A stretch of 64,000 nt of DNA, taken from NCBI GenBank assembly GCA_036267135.1, contig DATAWQ010000082.1, forward strand, positions 13,338 to 77,337, in the 5' to 3' direction. Source of the stretch: PALSA-505 sp036267135 (GTDB lineage: Bacteria; Actinomycetota; Actinomycetes; Streptosporangiales; Streptosporangiaceae). Made by a program: the position numbers and the translations under genes. The first letter of the stretch is position 1; each line of letters begins with the position of its first letter. Shown in pieces: positions 43,592-51,620 of the stretch. The notes beneath the pieces were generated by a model that made no database searches, had not been told where the DNA came from, and saw only the letters and a program-made list of their open reading frames with translations.

Positions 43592-44356
43592 CTAGCTAAC
43601 CACCTCGCCACCGGCCTGGCCTGCCACGACATGCGCGAGCACCCGGTCAAGCGGCCTGGGCACCCGGTCCAGATCCAGAGCCTCCACCAGCAGTCGCGCG
43701 TACTGCGCCTTGCGCCCTGAATGGGTAGCCATGAAGTGCCTGAGCTGTTTGTGCGGCGGCGTGCCCCGGTGCGCGGGCTGCTTCTGGAAGGTGCGGAAGG
43801 CGCCGAGTTCACCTTGCCCGCGCGCCACCTCTTCCACCGCCGCCACGCCGAGCGACCGGATGAGCTCGTCCTCCAGGTCGGCCACGCACACGAAAAACCC
43901 GAGCCGCTCGGCGCCACCCCGGGTCAGGCCGGACCCGAGCCCGGCCCGCTCGAGCCCCCGATGGAAATCGCCCTCTTCGGCCTCGTCGCACAGGCCGGCC
44001 AGCCGGACACCGAGTCCCGGCGGGCCGAGCAACCCGAGAAAGTGGCCAACGTTCGTGGCGCCACCCATGGCGACGACCGCCACACCCTCCTGGCCGAGGT
44101 CGCGGCCCTGGCGTACGGCCAGTGTTTCCAGGGCCGCCCGGTCGCTTACTCCCTCGACAAGCACGACCGTCGCCGCGCCAGCCGACCGCACCCGGTCACA
44201 AGCCTGGGTGACCACCAGCGGGTGGCGCAGACCACGCACGATGGCATTGTCCCCCCTGGCCTGGGTGGCACTGACCTGGGCGATGCGGTGTGCTCCGGGC
44301 CGGTCGCTCACAATGGACGACGTTAGCCGGGACCAGATAGCCATTGCCAGCGCCAC
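43592..44356 (-). CDS. Stand-alone TOPRIM (OLD-type) protein
   Basis: The protein has 254 residues. The TOPRIM-like motifs are VVLVEGVSDRAALETLA (catalytic-type Glu) and RLAGLCDEAEEGDFHRGL (acidic cluster), with VVAMGGATNVGHFL between. OLD-family proteins usually join this domain to an ABC-type ATPase, which is missing here. The role is unknown; nucleic-acid cleavage is plausible. The start is uncertain (GTG 44356 or ATG 44344), with no clear ribosome site. It is operonic with the secreted protease. Confidence 0.75.
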   Translation of the reverse strand: MALAMAIWSRLTSSIVSDRPGAHRIAQVSATQARGDNAIVRGLRHPLVVTQACDRVRSAGAATVVLVEGVSDRAALETLAVRQGRDLGQEGVAVVAMGGATNVGHFLGLLGPPGLGVRLAGLCDEAEEGDFHRGLERAGLGSGLTRGGAERLGFFVCVADLEDELIRSLGVAAVEEVARGQGELGAFRTFQKQPAHRGTPPHKQLRHFMATHSGRKAQYARLLVEALDLDRVPRPLDRVLAHVVAGQAGGEVVS

Positions 44357-44449
44357 CGGGGTGGGCTGAGCCTGGGCCCGGCCACCGGCCGGTCAACACG
44401 GACCCCTCCAGTACTGACCAAAGTGACTGGCGAGTAATAAAGTCTTAAC

Positions 44450-45466
44450 GTGGGCGAATCTAAGGTGACCGGCAGTTCGTGGGGGTCTGGCTCGCGGATC
44501 GGGCTCGTGCTCGGCGCGGGCGGTGTGCTGGGCGCGGCCTGGATGACCGGCCTGCTGCCGTCGTTGCAGGAACGGCTGCCCGGACCGGTCGGCGACCTGG
44601 ACGTGATCGTCGGCACCAGCGCGGGCAGCGTGATCACCGCCGCGCTGCGCTGCGGCGTGAGCATCGAGGACATGCTGGCCTACCAGCGCGGCGAGGCCGC
44701 CGGCCTGCTCAGCGACCCGACCCTGCAGGTGCTCGACGGCCCGCTGCCGCCGCTGCCGAGCTGGCGGGTCGGCTCCCCGGCGCTGGTCCGGGCCAGCCTG
44801 CGCCGGCCGCACCAGGTCAGTCCCTGGGTGGCCGCGACCGGATGGCTGCCGCGCGGCCGCGGCCGGCACGTGCCGCTGCGCGCCATGGTCGACCTGGTGT
44901 ACCTGCAGGCCCGCCAGCAGCCCGGCTGGCAGCCTGAGCAGCCGGGGTGGGTGATGGGCCGCACCTGGATCTGCACGGTCGACTACGATTCCGGCCGCCG
45001 CGTGATCTTCGGCCGCGACGGCTCGCCGCCCGCGCCGCTGCCCGACGCCGTCGTCGCCTCCTGCTCCATCCCCGGCTGGTACGAGCCCGTCCCGATCAGC
45101 GGCAGGCGTTACGTGGACGGCGGGGTCTGCTCGGTGACCTCCCTGGACCTGATGGCCGAGGCGGACGTGGACCACGTCTACGTGCTGGCGCCGATGGCCA
45201 GCGTCACCGCCGACCACCCGCGCCGCCGGATCGAGCGGGCCGAGCGCCGGATCCGGCGCCTGATCACCCGGGGCCTGCTGAACTCGGCCCGCGATCTGCG
45301 CTCCCGCGGCATCCGCGTCACCGTGCTCACCCCCGGCCCCGAAGACCTGGCCGCGATCGGCTGGAACCTGATGGACCCGCGCCGCCGCCAGGCCGTGCTG
45401 GAGACCTCTCTCCGTACCTCACCGGCCGCACTCGCCGCCGCCCCATCCCGGGTCTCCGGCGGCTGA
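44450..45466 (+). CDS. Patatin-like phospholipase
   Basis: The protein has 338 residues. The oxyanion loop is LGAGGVLGAAW. The nucleophile is Ser57 in GTSAGS, and the dyad Asp223 is in YVDGGVCS. It would hydrolyse phospholipid or acyl esters. There is no clear signal peptide. The GTG start has no strong ribosome site and lies close behind an AT-rich TAATAAAG stretch, so the transcript may be leaderless. Confidence 0.9.
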   Translation: MGESKVTGSSWGSGSRIGLVLGAGGVLGAAWMTGLLPSLQERLPGPVGDLDVIVGTSAGSVITAALRCGVSIEDMLAYQRGEAAGLLSDPTLQVLDGPLPPLPSWRVGSPALVRASLRRPHQVSPWVAATGWLPRGRGRHVPLRAMVDLVYLQARQQPGWQPEQPGWVMGRTWICTVDYDSGRRVIFGRDGSPPAPLPDAVVASCSIPGWYEPVPISGRRYVDGGVCSVTSLDLMAEADVDHVYVLAPMASVTADHPRRRIERAERRIRRLITRGLLNSARDLRSRGIRVTVLTPGPEDLAAIGWNLMDPRRRQAVLETSLRTSPAALAAAPSRVSGG

Positions 45467-45889
45467 CCGCCCCGCTGACCGCGCCTTTTTGTGACCTGAA
45501 CGGCTGCGCGAGGCCCGTCACCCAGCGCCGCGAACCCGCTCACACATGAACCAGGCCCGCGGCGCCGCTGGAGATCATGCGCTCCGGTGCCAGCCCGGCC
45601 CAAGAGGGTGCCGGCGCGTCGGGAGCCGTCACCGATATTGCCGCGCTGACGTGCCTAAAAGCCTTTTAGCGGAACGAAATATATCGTTTCGAGGCCAACT
45701 TGTTATCCGGTGGCGTAGCATCCCTTCCAGTCGGATCCGGCGCGCGATCCGATCACGGTGATGCCGTTCTTAAACCGACGGCGTTTCAGGGCAGTGCTTT
45801 CATGGTGATGCTTTCATGGTGATGCTTTCATGGCCGTGGTTTCATGACAGCGCTTTATGTGTGTTGAATCGTTCCGCTGGGAGGGAATG
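45467..45889. other. 423-bp intergenic region with AT-rich dyads and direct repeats
   Basis: No gene was seen. It holds a CTAAAAG/CTTTTAG dyad (45655-45669), an AACGA/TCGTT dyad (45673-45688), and a 14-base repeat array (45796-45851). AT content is well above that of the surroundings. Confidence 0.6.
45796..45851 (+). repeat. Four 14-base direct repeats upstream of the membrane haem protein
   Basis: Copies GCTTTCATGGTGAT (45796, 45810), GCTTTCATGGCCGT (45824) and GGTTTCATGACAGC (45838) run in strict 14-base phase, with a fifth weak copy at 45852. They end 38 bases before the start of the following gene. They may bind a regulator. Confidence 0.8.
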
Positions 45890-46672
45890 ATGTCAGCCAG
45901 CCGTGATCGTTCCCGTCAGTCCCTGCGGCCAAGGCTGGTGGAGGAGGAACAGGCGCCCCCGCAAAGGCGTGTGGTCTCCAGATTCTTTCTCTTGCTTGTC
46001 GTTTTCGTCGTTCCCCTGGTGGCCTGCGTGGTTGCCGCCGCCCGTACGGGGGAGGGGCACACCATCGTCACCGCGGTGCAGCGGTTTCTGCTCTTCTACG
46101 CGGGTGTGTTCGCCCTCGTCGCGCTCACCGCTGCGGTTGGGGCCGGGCTGCTAGCCACCGACAGAATCGTCATGTCGGCGGGCCGACGCGTCGCGTTGCA
46201 AGCGGTGCACCGCGCGATCTCACTGCTCGCGCTGGCGGCCCTGACCACCCATATTGTGCTGGAGATAATGGCGCATAAAGCACAGACTATTGACGCATTC
46301 GTGCCGTTTCTGGCGCACGGCCGGACCTTCTATATCGGGCTCGGCACGATTGCGTCGGACCTGGTGGTGCTGATCGCCGCGACCGGCATCGTGCGCCGCC
46401 GGTTCGCGGCCCGCGCCCCCTGGTCGTGGCGGGTGCTGCACGCCGCCGCCTACCTCGCCTGGCCGCTGGCCATCGTGCACGGCCTGCTGGCCGGACGGCA
46501 CGCCAAGCCGTACGTGGACTGGAGCTACGGCGCCTGCGTGGCCGCGGTCATCCTGGCCCTGCTCGTCAGGATGGCCGCCACCGCCCAGGCCCGGTCCGCC
46601 GCGGGACGACGCTCAACCGCGGTGGACCGGGCCTGGCCCGCCTCCCAGCACGAAGGGCGCGAACTGCGGTAA
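45890..46672 (+). CDS. Ferric-reductase-like or cytochrome b-like membrane protein
   Basis: The protein has 260 residues. Six hydrophobic segments are expected (FFLLLVVFVVPLVACVV, FLLFYAGVFALVALTAAVG, ALQAVHRAISLLALAALTTHIVLEI, and later ones). His residues spaced in VHRAISLL...THIVLE and VLHAAAYLAWPLAIVHGLL suit bis-haem ligation of the ferric-reductase transmembrane type. The N-terminal 35 residues are basic and cytoplasmic. There is no flavin domain, so an electron partner is needed. ATG 45890 has GGAGG 5 bases upstream; 45887 is also ATG. Confidence 0.82.
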   Translation: MSASRDRSRQSLRPRLVEEEQAPPQRRVVSRFFLLLVVFVVPLVACVVAAARTGEGHTIVTAVQRFLLFYAGVFALVALTAAVGAGLLATDRIVMSAGRRVALQAVHRAISLLALAALTTHIVLEIMAHKAQTIDAFVPFLAHGRTFYIGLGTIASDLVVLIAATGIVRRRFAARAPWSWRVLHAAAYLAWPLAIVHGLLAGRHAKPYVDWSYGACVAAVILALLVRMAATAQARSAAGRRSTAVDRAWPASQHEGRELR

Positions 46673-46683
46673 GCGCAAGTTAG

Positions 46684-49600
46684 TCACGGTAATCGAAAAC
46701 CTGAACCTCCTTGATCCCTGCCGCGTACCCGGGCGCGCGGGTCAGCAGCAGCCGTACCTGCCGGGCGCGGATGGCCGGGAAGGTGATCTCGTTGTAGTTC
46801 GGGGCTGGCGCCGACGGGTTGTGCACCTGCCCGGGGATGTCCGCCGGACACCACGGGCAACCCGCTGATCGTGAAGCCGTCCACCGCGTTCGCCGGGCTG
46901 GTCGCCTGCGACGGCGGGCTGGTGGTGGTGAAGGACGCCGTCGCGGTCTTCCCCAGGGCCAGGTCGGGAACGTTGGCCTGCCCCCGGGCCAGGTCGACGC
47001 CGGCCTTCTGGAGCATGTCCACCGTCCGTGAGTCGCCCGACAGGCTGACCTGGCCGGCCGCTGCCAGGGGTTCGCGGGTGTGGAACAGGACGCGGGCATC
47101 GCTGCCGCCGGGCACTGAGGTGCCGCCGGTGAGCGAGTTCCAGGTGATGTGGACGAGCTTGTCCGCGGTGAACGCAAGCCGCCCGTTGACGTAGAGCGAA
47201 TAGCCCATCGGGGCCATCGGGTAATACCTGGTGCCGCCCGGCTTCTGCCACACGATGGTGAGGTTGGCGCCGTGGTAGCTCACGTTGTTGACCGTGAAAT
47301 GGTCGTAGCCCATGTCGATCGGCCACAACTCGACGGTGTTGTCCGCGCGCGGCTGCAGGCCGGTGATGTCGGTGAACATCATCCAGCTGTATGAGCCGAG
47401 CACATCGTCGTTGATGCTGGACCGGACGTAGGTCTTGGTGGCCGGATTCCAGTCGTAGTAGTACTCGTTGTTATCGGGGAAGCGGTTGTTGCCGTTGATG
47501 TCCTCGTTCCAGGCCAGCCATTCGATGAGCTGCCGGTACATGGTCGGCGTGATGTATGAGGTCGGGTAGGCGCGCAGCGCCTTGGAGTACAGCATGGCCT
47601 GCAGCGTCGCGTTGATGTTGGAGAAGTTGTTGGTGCCGTGGCTGCAGGTGCCGCAGGCCATGGCCGCGGCCTGGTCGGCCTGGTCCGCCGTGTAGATCGG
47701 GAAGATCGGGAAGTCCTTCGCGTTGCCGTAGTAGCGCAGGCCCTGGGTGTAGGTCGCGGTGTCGGGCGGCACGCCGTCGATGTAGGGGGTGAAGTTCTGC
47801 TGGTCCTTCCAGCAGATCAGGTTGTTGGTGGTGAGGTCCCGCTGCAGGAAGACCTTGCCCGGGCAGGTGACCGTCGGCACCTTCGGCGAGATGATCGTCG
47901 CGTTCTGGCCGTTTCCCGAGGAGTCCAGCGCGGTCGCGCCGGAGGCCTCGTCGAACTTGTAGTCCGCGACGTCCCCGGCGGCCGGCTGCCCGCCGGCCAG
48001 CGCGCCGATCTGCGACGCCGACAGCGCCCGGTCGTAGATCGCGAAGTCATCGACCGTCGCGTTCAGGTACGGGTCGCCGTACTCCGAGCGCCCGATCCAG
48101 TCCTGGGTGGTGTTGCCCAGGTCGGAGGGGTGCAGCGTCATGTTGGTGTTCGTCGCCACCGCGGTGCCGTTGACGTACAGCGTCCCGGTGTGGCCCGACA
48201 GCGTCACGGCCAGATGCGACCAGGTGCCCTGCGCCAGCGGGGTGTTGCTGGTCAGCTGCTGCTCACCGCCGCCACCGCTGGTGGTGATGGCGAACCTCGG
48301 CCCGCTGCCCGCGTTCACCGTCAGGAACATGTAGTCCGTGGTGCCCGTGCCGAAGTCGAAGACCCTCGTCCAGTCGGTCGTGGCGGCCGGGTTGACCCAG
48401 GCCGAGATCGTGAAGTCGGACAACCCCTTCGCGATGCCGCCCGGCAGGTTCACGTAATCGCCGGTGCCGGCCAGCTTGACCGCGTTGCCGATCTGGCCGG
48501 GCACCCGTGGCCCGGTGGCCTGGCCAGAGCTGGGCATGGAGTCGGTGACCGGGCCCGATGCCCAGAGCTTGGTCATGATGGCGGTGCGGATGCTGCCCGC
48601 CATCATGTTCATCTTCGCGGCGTCGGCGTGGTCACCGAGATAGGTGAACTCCTGAGCCGCGGTCGTGGCCTCGGAGTACAGGTACGAGCTTTCGGTGCGG
48701 TCCTGCGGCCGCAGGCCGTAGTACTTGAACGCGGCCGGGTCACCGTCGTTGCCGGGCAACGTGCCTGAGGAGTACTCGATCAGGTTGTCGCGGTTGGTGT
48801 CGTACTTGGCTAGCATCCCCTCGAGGTCGCATTCGGCGTACTTGGCGAGGAGCTGGACGACCTGCTTCGGGCCGCCGTGGATCAGGTAGTCCTGCCAGGC
48901 CTGGGTGCCGGTCCACTGCTCGTAGGTGTTATCCCAGTTGCCGGTGTCGCCCGGGTTGTCGTGGAACGCCTGGCAGCCAGACTCCTCGCCCTGCGACAGC
49001 CATGAGCCGTAGGAGTCCGCCGGATCGCGCCACCACTGCAGGTCTTGCAGGCGGTCTGGCACCGACAGCGAGATCTGGTTGTCGTAGCCGACCGCACCCT
49101 CCAGGTCGGTGGGGAACTGGTAGTCGTTGCCGGGGATGTTCCCGTCGAAGGAGTTGAACCGGTTTTCCCAGTAGCGGTAGTAGAAGATCTTCTCGACGTT
49201 CTTGTCGGGGAGGTCGATGTACGGGACGTTGTCCACCCAGAACTTGTTGTACTCGCGCATCTGGGTCAGCCACGCGGTTCTCGGGCTGTAGGCGCGGTAA
49301 CGCCAGTAGTCGGCCGCCGAGCCGGGAAGTTCCTTGGCGATCGCGCCGAGTTGCACCTTCAGGCTGACCGGCGCACCAGGACGGACGGTGACGGTGCGGG
49401 TCAGGGCCTGGCCGCTGACGGCGAACCCGCCGCCGCTCATCCTCGGGTAGATGGTGGACAGCCCGTACCGGAGGGCGACCTTGCCGGTGAGTTCGGTGCC
49501 GTCCGGGGATGGCGTCTTAGCGATGGGGGAATGCGCGGTGAGCGTCATCGTGGCCGGTGAGCTGCCGGTGTTCGTGAGCGTCAGGTCGGTCACGGCGACA

Positions 49601-50283
49601 TCGTTGTAGGTGATGAACTTCTTCTCCGCCACCGACAGGTCCGGCCTGGCGTACACGCTGGAGAAGTAACTGGGGTACTGCCAGCGCTTCGCGGTGTTCT
49701 CGGTGAGCTTGCCGCCGGACACGCTGATCGTGTACAGGCTCTGCGGGGCGCCTGCGCTGCCGGGCTGCTGGTAGGCCCATCCGCCGCCGTCCGCGCCGAA
49801 GCCGCCGACCGCGAACCCGAGCACGCTGGGGTCGTGTGTGTACATGTAGAGCGCCCGGCCGCGGGTCATCAGGACCGAGTTCGAGTTGGTCGGGTCCGGT
49901 CCGCGAAGGTAAGGCCGGGCCAGGATCCGGTCGAACCAGTACGACGTGCCGCCGGCTGCCACATCGGCGTCGAAGATCGACTGCAGCATGCTCCTGGAGG
50001 GGGCGTACGCCGCCGGCGGCGCGGGCACCGGGTTGGCCGCGCCGGTGAACGTGGGGTCGCCGGGATTATTACCGTCGGGCGCCTTTCCGGCCGAGGAAGG
50101 GTTGCCGTTGGGCGTCCCTCCGGCCAGGGAAGCACCGCCTGCCGAGTGGCCCGGCTGCGGGTGGGCCGCGGTGAAACCGGTGGTGACCAGTAGGTTCGCG
50201 GTGAGGGCCAGGGACACCGCGGCTGCGGTCAGCCACCGCCGACGGTGGGAGCGCGGGCTACGCCTGGGGGGCCGGCGTGACAT
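46684..50283 (-). CDS. Secreted MGH1-like glycoside hydrolase with LamG insert and damaged F5/8 C-terminus
   Basis: The protein has 1199 residues. A signal peptide (RRRWLTAAAVSLALTANLLV, about 15-34) is followed by a beta-domain (to about 350). A GH63/65-like helical catalytic domain comes next (MREYNKFWVDNVPYIDLPDK..., then NRDNLIEYSSGTLPGND). At about 590-795 a LamG domain interrupts it (FTISAWVNPAATTDWTRVFDFGTG). The catalytic domain resumes (DINGNNRFPDNNEYYYDW) to about 1100. The end begins an F5/8 (discoidin) domain (ANAVDGFTISGLPVVSG) but is cut: the expected end (PGQVHNPSAPAPNYNEITF, ..., KEVQVFDYRD) sits in another frame to 46680. About 50 residues are missing, plus a frameshift near 46846-46852. 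Confidence 0.85.
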   Translation of the reverse strand: MSRRPPRRSPRSHRRRWLTAAAVSLALTANLLVTTGFTAAHPQPGHSAGGASLAGGTPNGNPSSAGKAPDGNNPGDPTFTGAANPVPAPPAAYAPSRSMLQSIFDADVAAGGTSYWFDRILARPYLRGPDPTNSNSVLMTRGRALYMYTHDPSVLGFAVGGFGADGGGWAYQQPGSAGAPQSLYTISVSGGKLTENTAKRWQYPSYFSSVYARPDLSVAEKKFITYNDVAVTDLTLTNTGSSPATMTLTAHSPIAKTPSPDGTELTGKVALRYGLSTIYPRMSGGGFAVSGQALTRTVTVRPGAPVSLKVQLGAIAKELPGSAADYWRYRAYSPRTAWLTQMREYNKFWVDNVPYIDLPDKNVEKIFYYRYWENRFNSFDGNIPGNDYQFPTDLEGAVGYDNQISLSVPDRLQDLQWWRDPADSYGSWLSQGEESGCQAFHDNPGDTGNWDNTYEQWTGTQAWQDYLIHGGPKQVVQLLAKYAECDLEGMLAKYDTNRDNLIEYSSGTLPGNDGDPAAFKYYGLRPQDRTESSYLYSEATTAAQEFTYLGDHADAAKMNMMAGSIRTAIMTKLWASGPVTDSMPSSGQATGPRVPGQIGNAVKLAGTGDYVNLPGGIAKGLSDFTISAWVNPAATTDWTRVFDFGTGTTDYMFLTVNAGSGPRFAITTSGGGGEQQLTSNTPLAQGTWSHLAVTLSGHTGTLYVNGTAVATNTNMTLHPSDLGNTTQDWIGRSEYGDPYLNATVDDFAIYDRALSASQIGALAGGQPAAGDVADYKFDEASGATALDSSGNGQNATIISPKVPTVTCPGKVFLQRDLTTNNLICWKDQQNFTPYIDGVPPDTATYTQGLRYYGNAKDFPIFPIYTADQADQAAAMACGTCSHGTNNFSNINATLQAMLYSKALRAYPTSYITPTMYRQLIEWLAWNEDINGNNRFPDNNEYYYDWNPATKTYVRSSINDDVLGSYSWMMFTDITGLQPRADNTVELWPIDMGYDHFTVNNVSYHGANLTIVWQKPGGTRYYPMAPMGYSLYVNGRLAFTADKLVHITWNSLTGGTSVPGGSDARVLFHTREPLAAAGQVSLSGDSRTVDMLQKAGVDLARGQANVPDLALGKTATASFTTTSPPSQATSPANAVDGFTISGLPVVSGGHPRAGAQPVGASPELQRDHLPGHPRPAGTAAADPRARVRGRDQGGSGFRLP

Positions 50284-50430
50284 GTGGATTCACGTCCTTG
50301 TCTCATGGCCAGACGTCCAGCCCCCGCCGAGCGGCGCGACCACGCTCGCCGCTCTGGCATCAAGGAATAGGTTTTCCTCACCCTAAAACCCACACCACCG
50401 GATGGTCAACCAGTGACGAGTTTCCTCATT

Positions 50431-50481
50431 ACACTGTGATGATCGGACACTGCGATGACCGGACGGACACTGCGATGACCG
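50431..50481. repeat. Three direct repeats before the LacI gene
   Basis: ACACTGTGATGATCG (50431-50445) and ACACTGCGATGACCG (50447-50461, 50467-50481) lie in the gap between the divergent glycosidase and LacI genes, about 31 bases before the LacI start. They are candidates for operators or duplicated promoter elements. Confidence 0.65.
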
Positions 50482-50511
50482 CCGTCCGCCGGGCCAGACG
50501 GGAGCAAGCGT

Positions 50512-51537
50512 TTGCCTGATCAGGCTGAGAGCGCCAGGCGCGCCACGATCAGGGACGTGGCCGCGCAGGCCGGCGTGTCGATCGGCACCGCGTCGAAGGC
50601 ACTCAACGGCCAGGGCAAGCTGCGCCGTGAGACGAGGGACCGGGTGGCGGCCGCGGCGCGCGAACTCGGCTTCGCGCCGAACCTGCTGGCCCGGGGTCTG
50701 CTGGGTGGCCGCACCTATACGGTCGGCATGATCACCACAGACAGTTTCGGGCGGTTCAGCATCCCCGTCATGCTCGGGGCCGAGGACGCGCTGGGGTCCG
50801 GGCAGATATCGGTGTTCATGTGCGACACGCGTGATGACCCGGCCAGGGAACGGTCGTATGTCGAGGGGCTGCTCAGCCGCCGGGTGGACGGCCTGATCGT
50901 CACCGGGCGGCGCGTCGAGCCGCGCCCGAGCGTGGGAACGCGGCTCGGCATCCCGGTCGTGTACGCGATGACCCAGTCGCTGGACAGCGACGAGCCCGCG
51001 GTCATCCCCGATGACCGCGGGGCCGGTCAGCTGGCCGCGCTCCACCTGATCGGGGCGGGCCGCCACCGCCTCGGGCACATCACCGGCCCGGAGCGATTCC
51101 TCGCCGTCCGCAAGCGGGCGAGCGGCTTCTGCGAGGCCGCCGCGAGCGCCGGCGTGGGCATCTCCACCAGCGACGTCCTGTACGGCGAGTGGAGCGAGCA
51201 GTGGGGCCGCGAGGCGGCTCGCATCCTGCTCCGCACGGCGCCCGACGTGGACTCCATCTTCTGCGGCAGCGACCAGCTAGCGCGCGGTGTCTCGGACAGC
51301 CTGCAGCGAATGGGCCGCCGCGTTCCCGATGACATCGCCCTGGTGGGCGTGGACAACTGGGAGCCGATGGCGCTCGGCGCGGATCCCCCACTGACCAGCA
51401 TCGACATGTGCCTCGAAGACGTCGGCCGCCAGGCCGCCGAACTCCTGCTCGCGGCCATCGGCGGGACGCCCGCGCACGGCCTGACCACCGTGCCGTGCCG
51501 GCTCATCGCCCGGGCGTCAACCAGATCATCGGCCTGA
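50512..51537 (+). CDS. LacI-family transcriptional regulator
   Basis: The protein has 341 residues. The helix-turn-helix is ATIRDVAAQAGVSIGTASKALNG. The hinge is LGFAPNLLARGLLGGRTYTVGMI. The periplasmic-binding-protein-like domain contains GLIVTGRR, DDRGAGQLAALHLIGAGRHRLGHI and FCGSDQLARGVSDSLQRMG. TTG 50512 follows GGGAG at 7 bases. It is divergent from the giant glycosidase, which it probably represses until a saccharide is present. Confidence 0.93.
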   Translation: MPDQAESARRATIRDVAAQAGVSIGTASKALNGQGKLRRETRDRVAAAARELGFAPNLLARGLLGGRTYTVGMITTDSFGRFSIPVMLGAEDALGSGQISVFMCDTRDDPARERSYVEGLLSRRVDGLIVTGRRVEPRPSVGTRLGIPVVYAMTQSLDSDEPAVIPDDRGAGQLAALHLIGAGRHRLGHITGPERFLAVRKRASGFCEAAASAGVGISTSDVLYGEWSEQWGREAARILLRTAPDVDSIFCGSDQLARGVSDSLQRMGRRVPDDIALVGVDNWEPMALGADPPLTSIDMCLEDVGRQAAELLLAAIGGTPAHGLTTVPCRLIARASTRSSA

Positions 51538-51560
51538 CCTCGCTCAGGCGGTCCGGTCCT

Positions 51561-51600
51561 TCATCTGGCCTCGGCCTAATTGCTAGCCGAGGCCAGATGA
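51561..51600. terminator. Bidirectional terminator hairpin
   Basis: A perfect 15-base stem (TCATCTGGCCTCGGC with GCCGAGGCCAGATGA) with a 10-base AT-rich loop lies between the convergent LacI and acylase genes. Confidence 0.9.
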
Positions 51601-51620
51601 ACTTGGAGGCTGGGTGAGCC

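Noticed and set aside
45655..45688. AT-rich dyads as a terminator of the patatin gene
   Set aside because: They lie about 190 bp after the stop, without a U-tract on the correct side; regulatory use is as likely.
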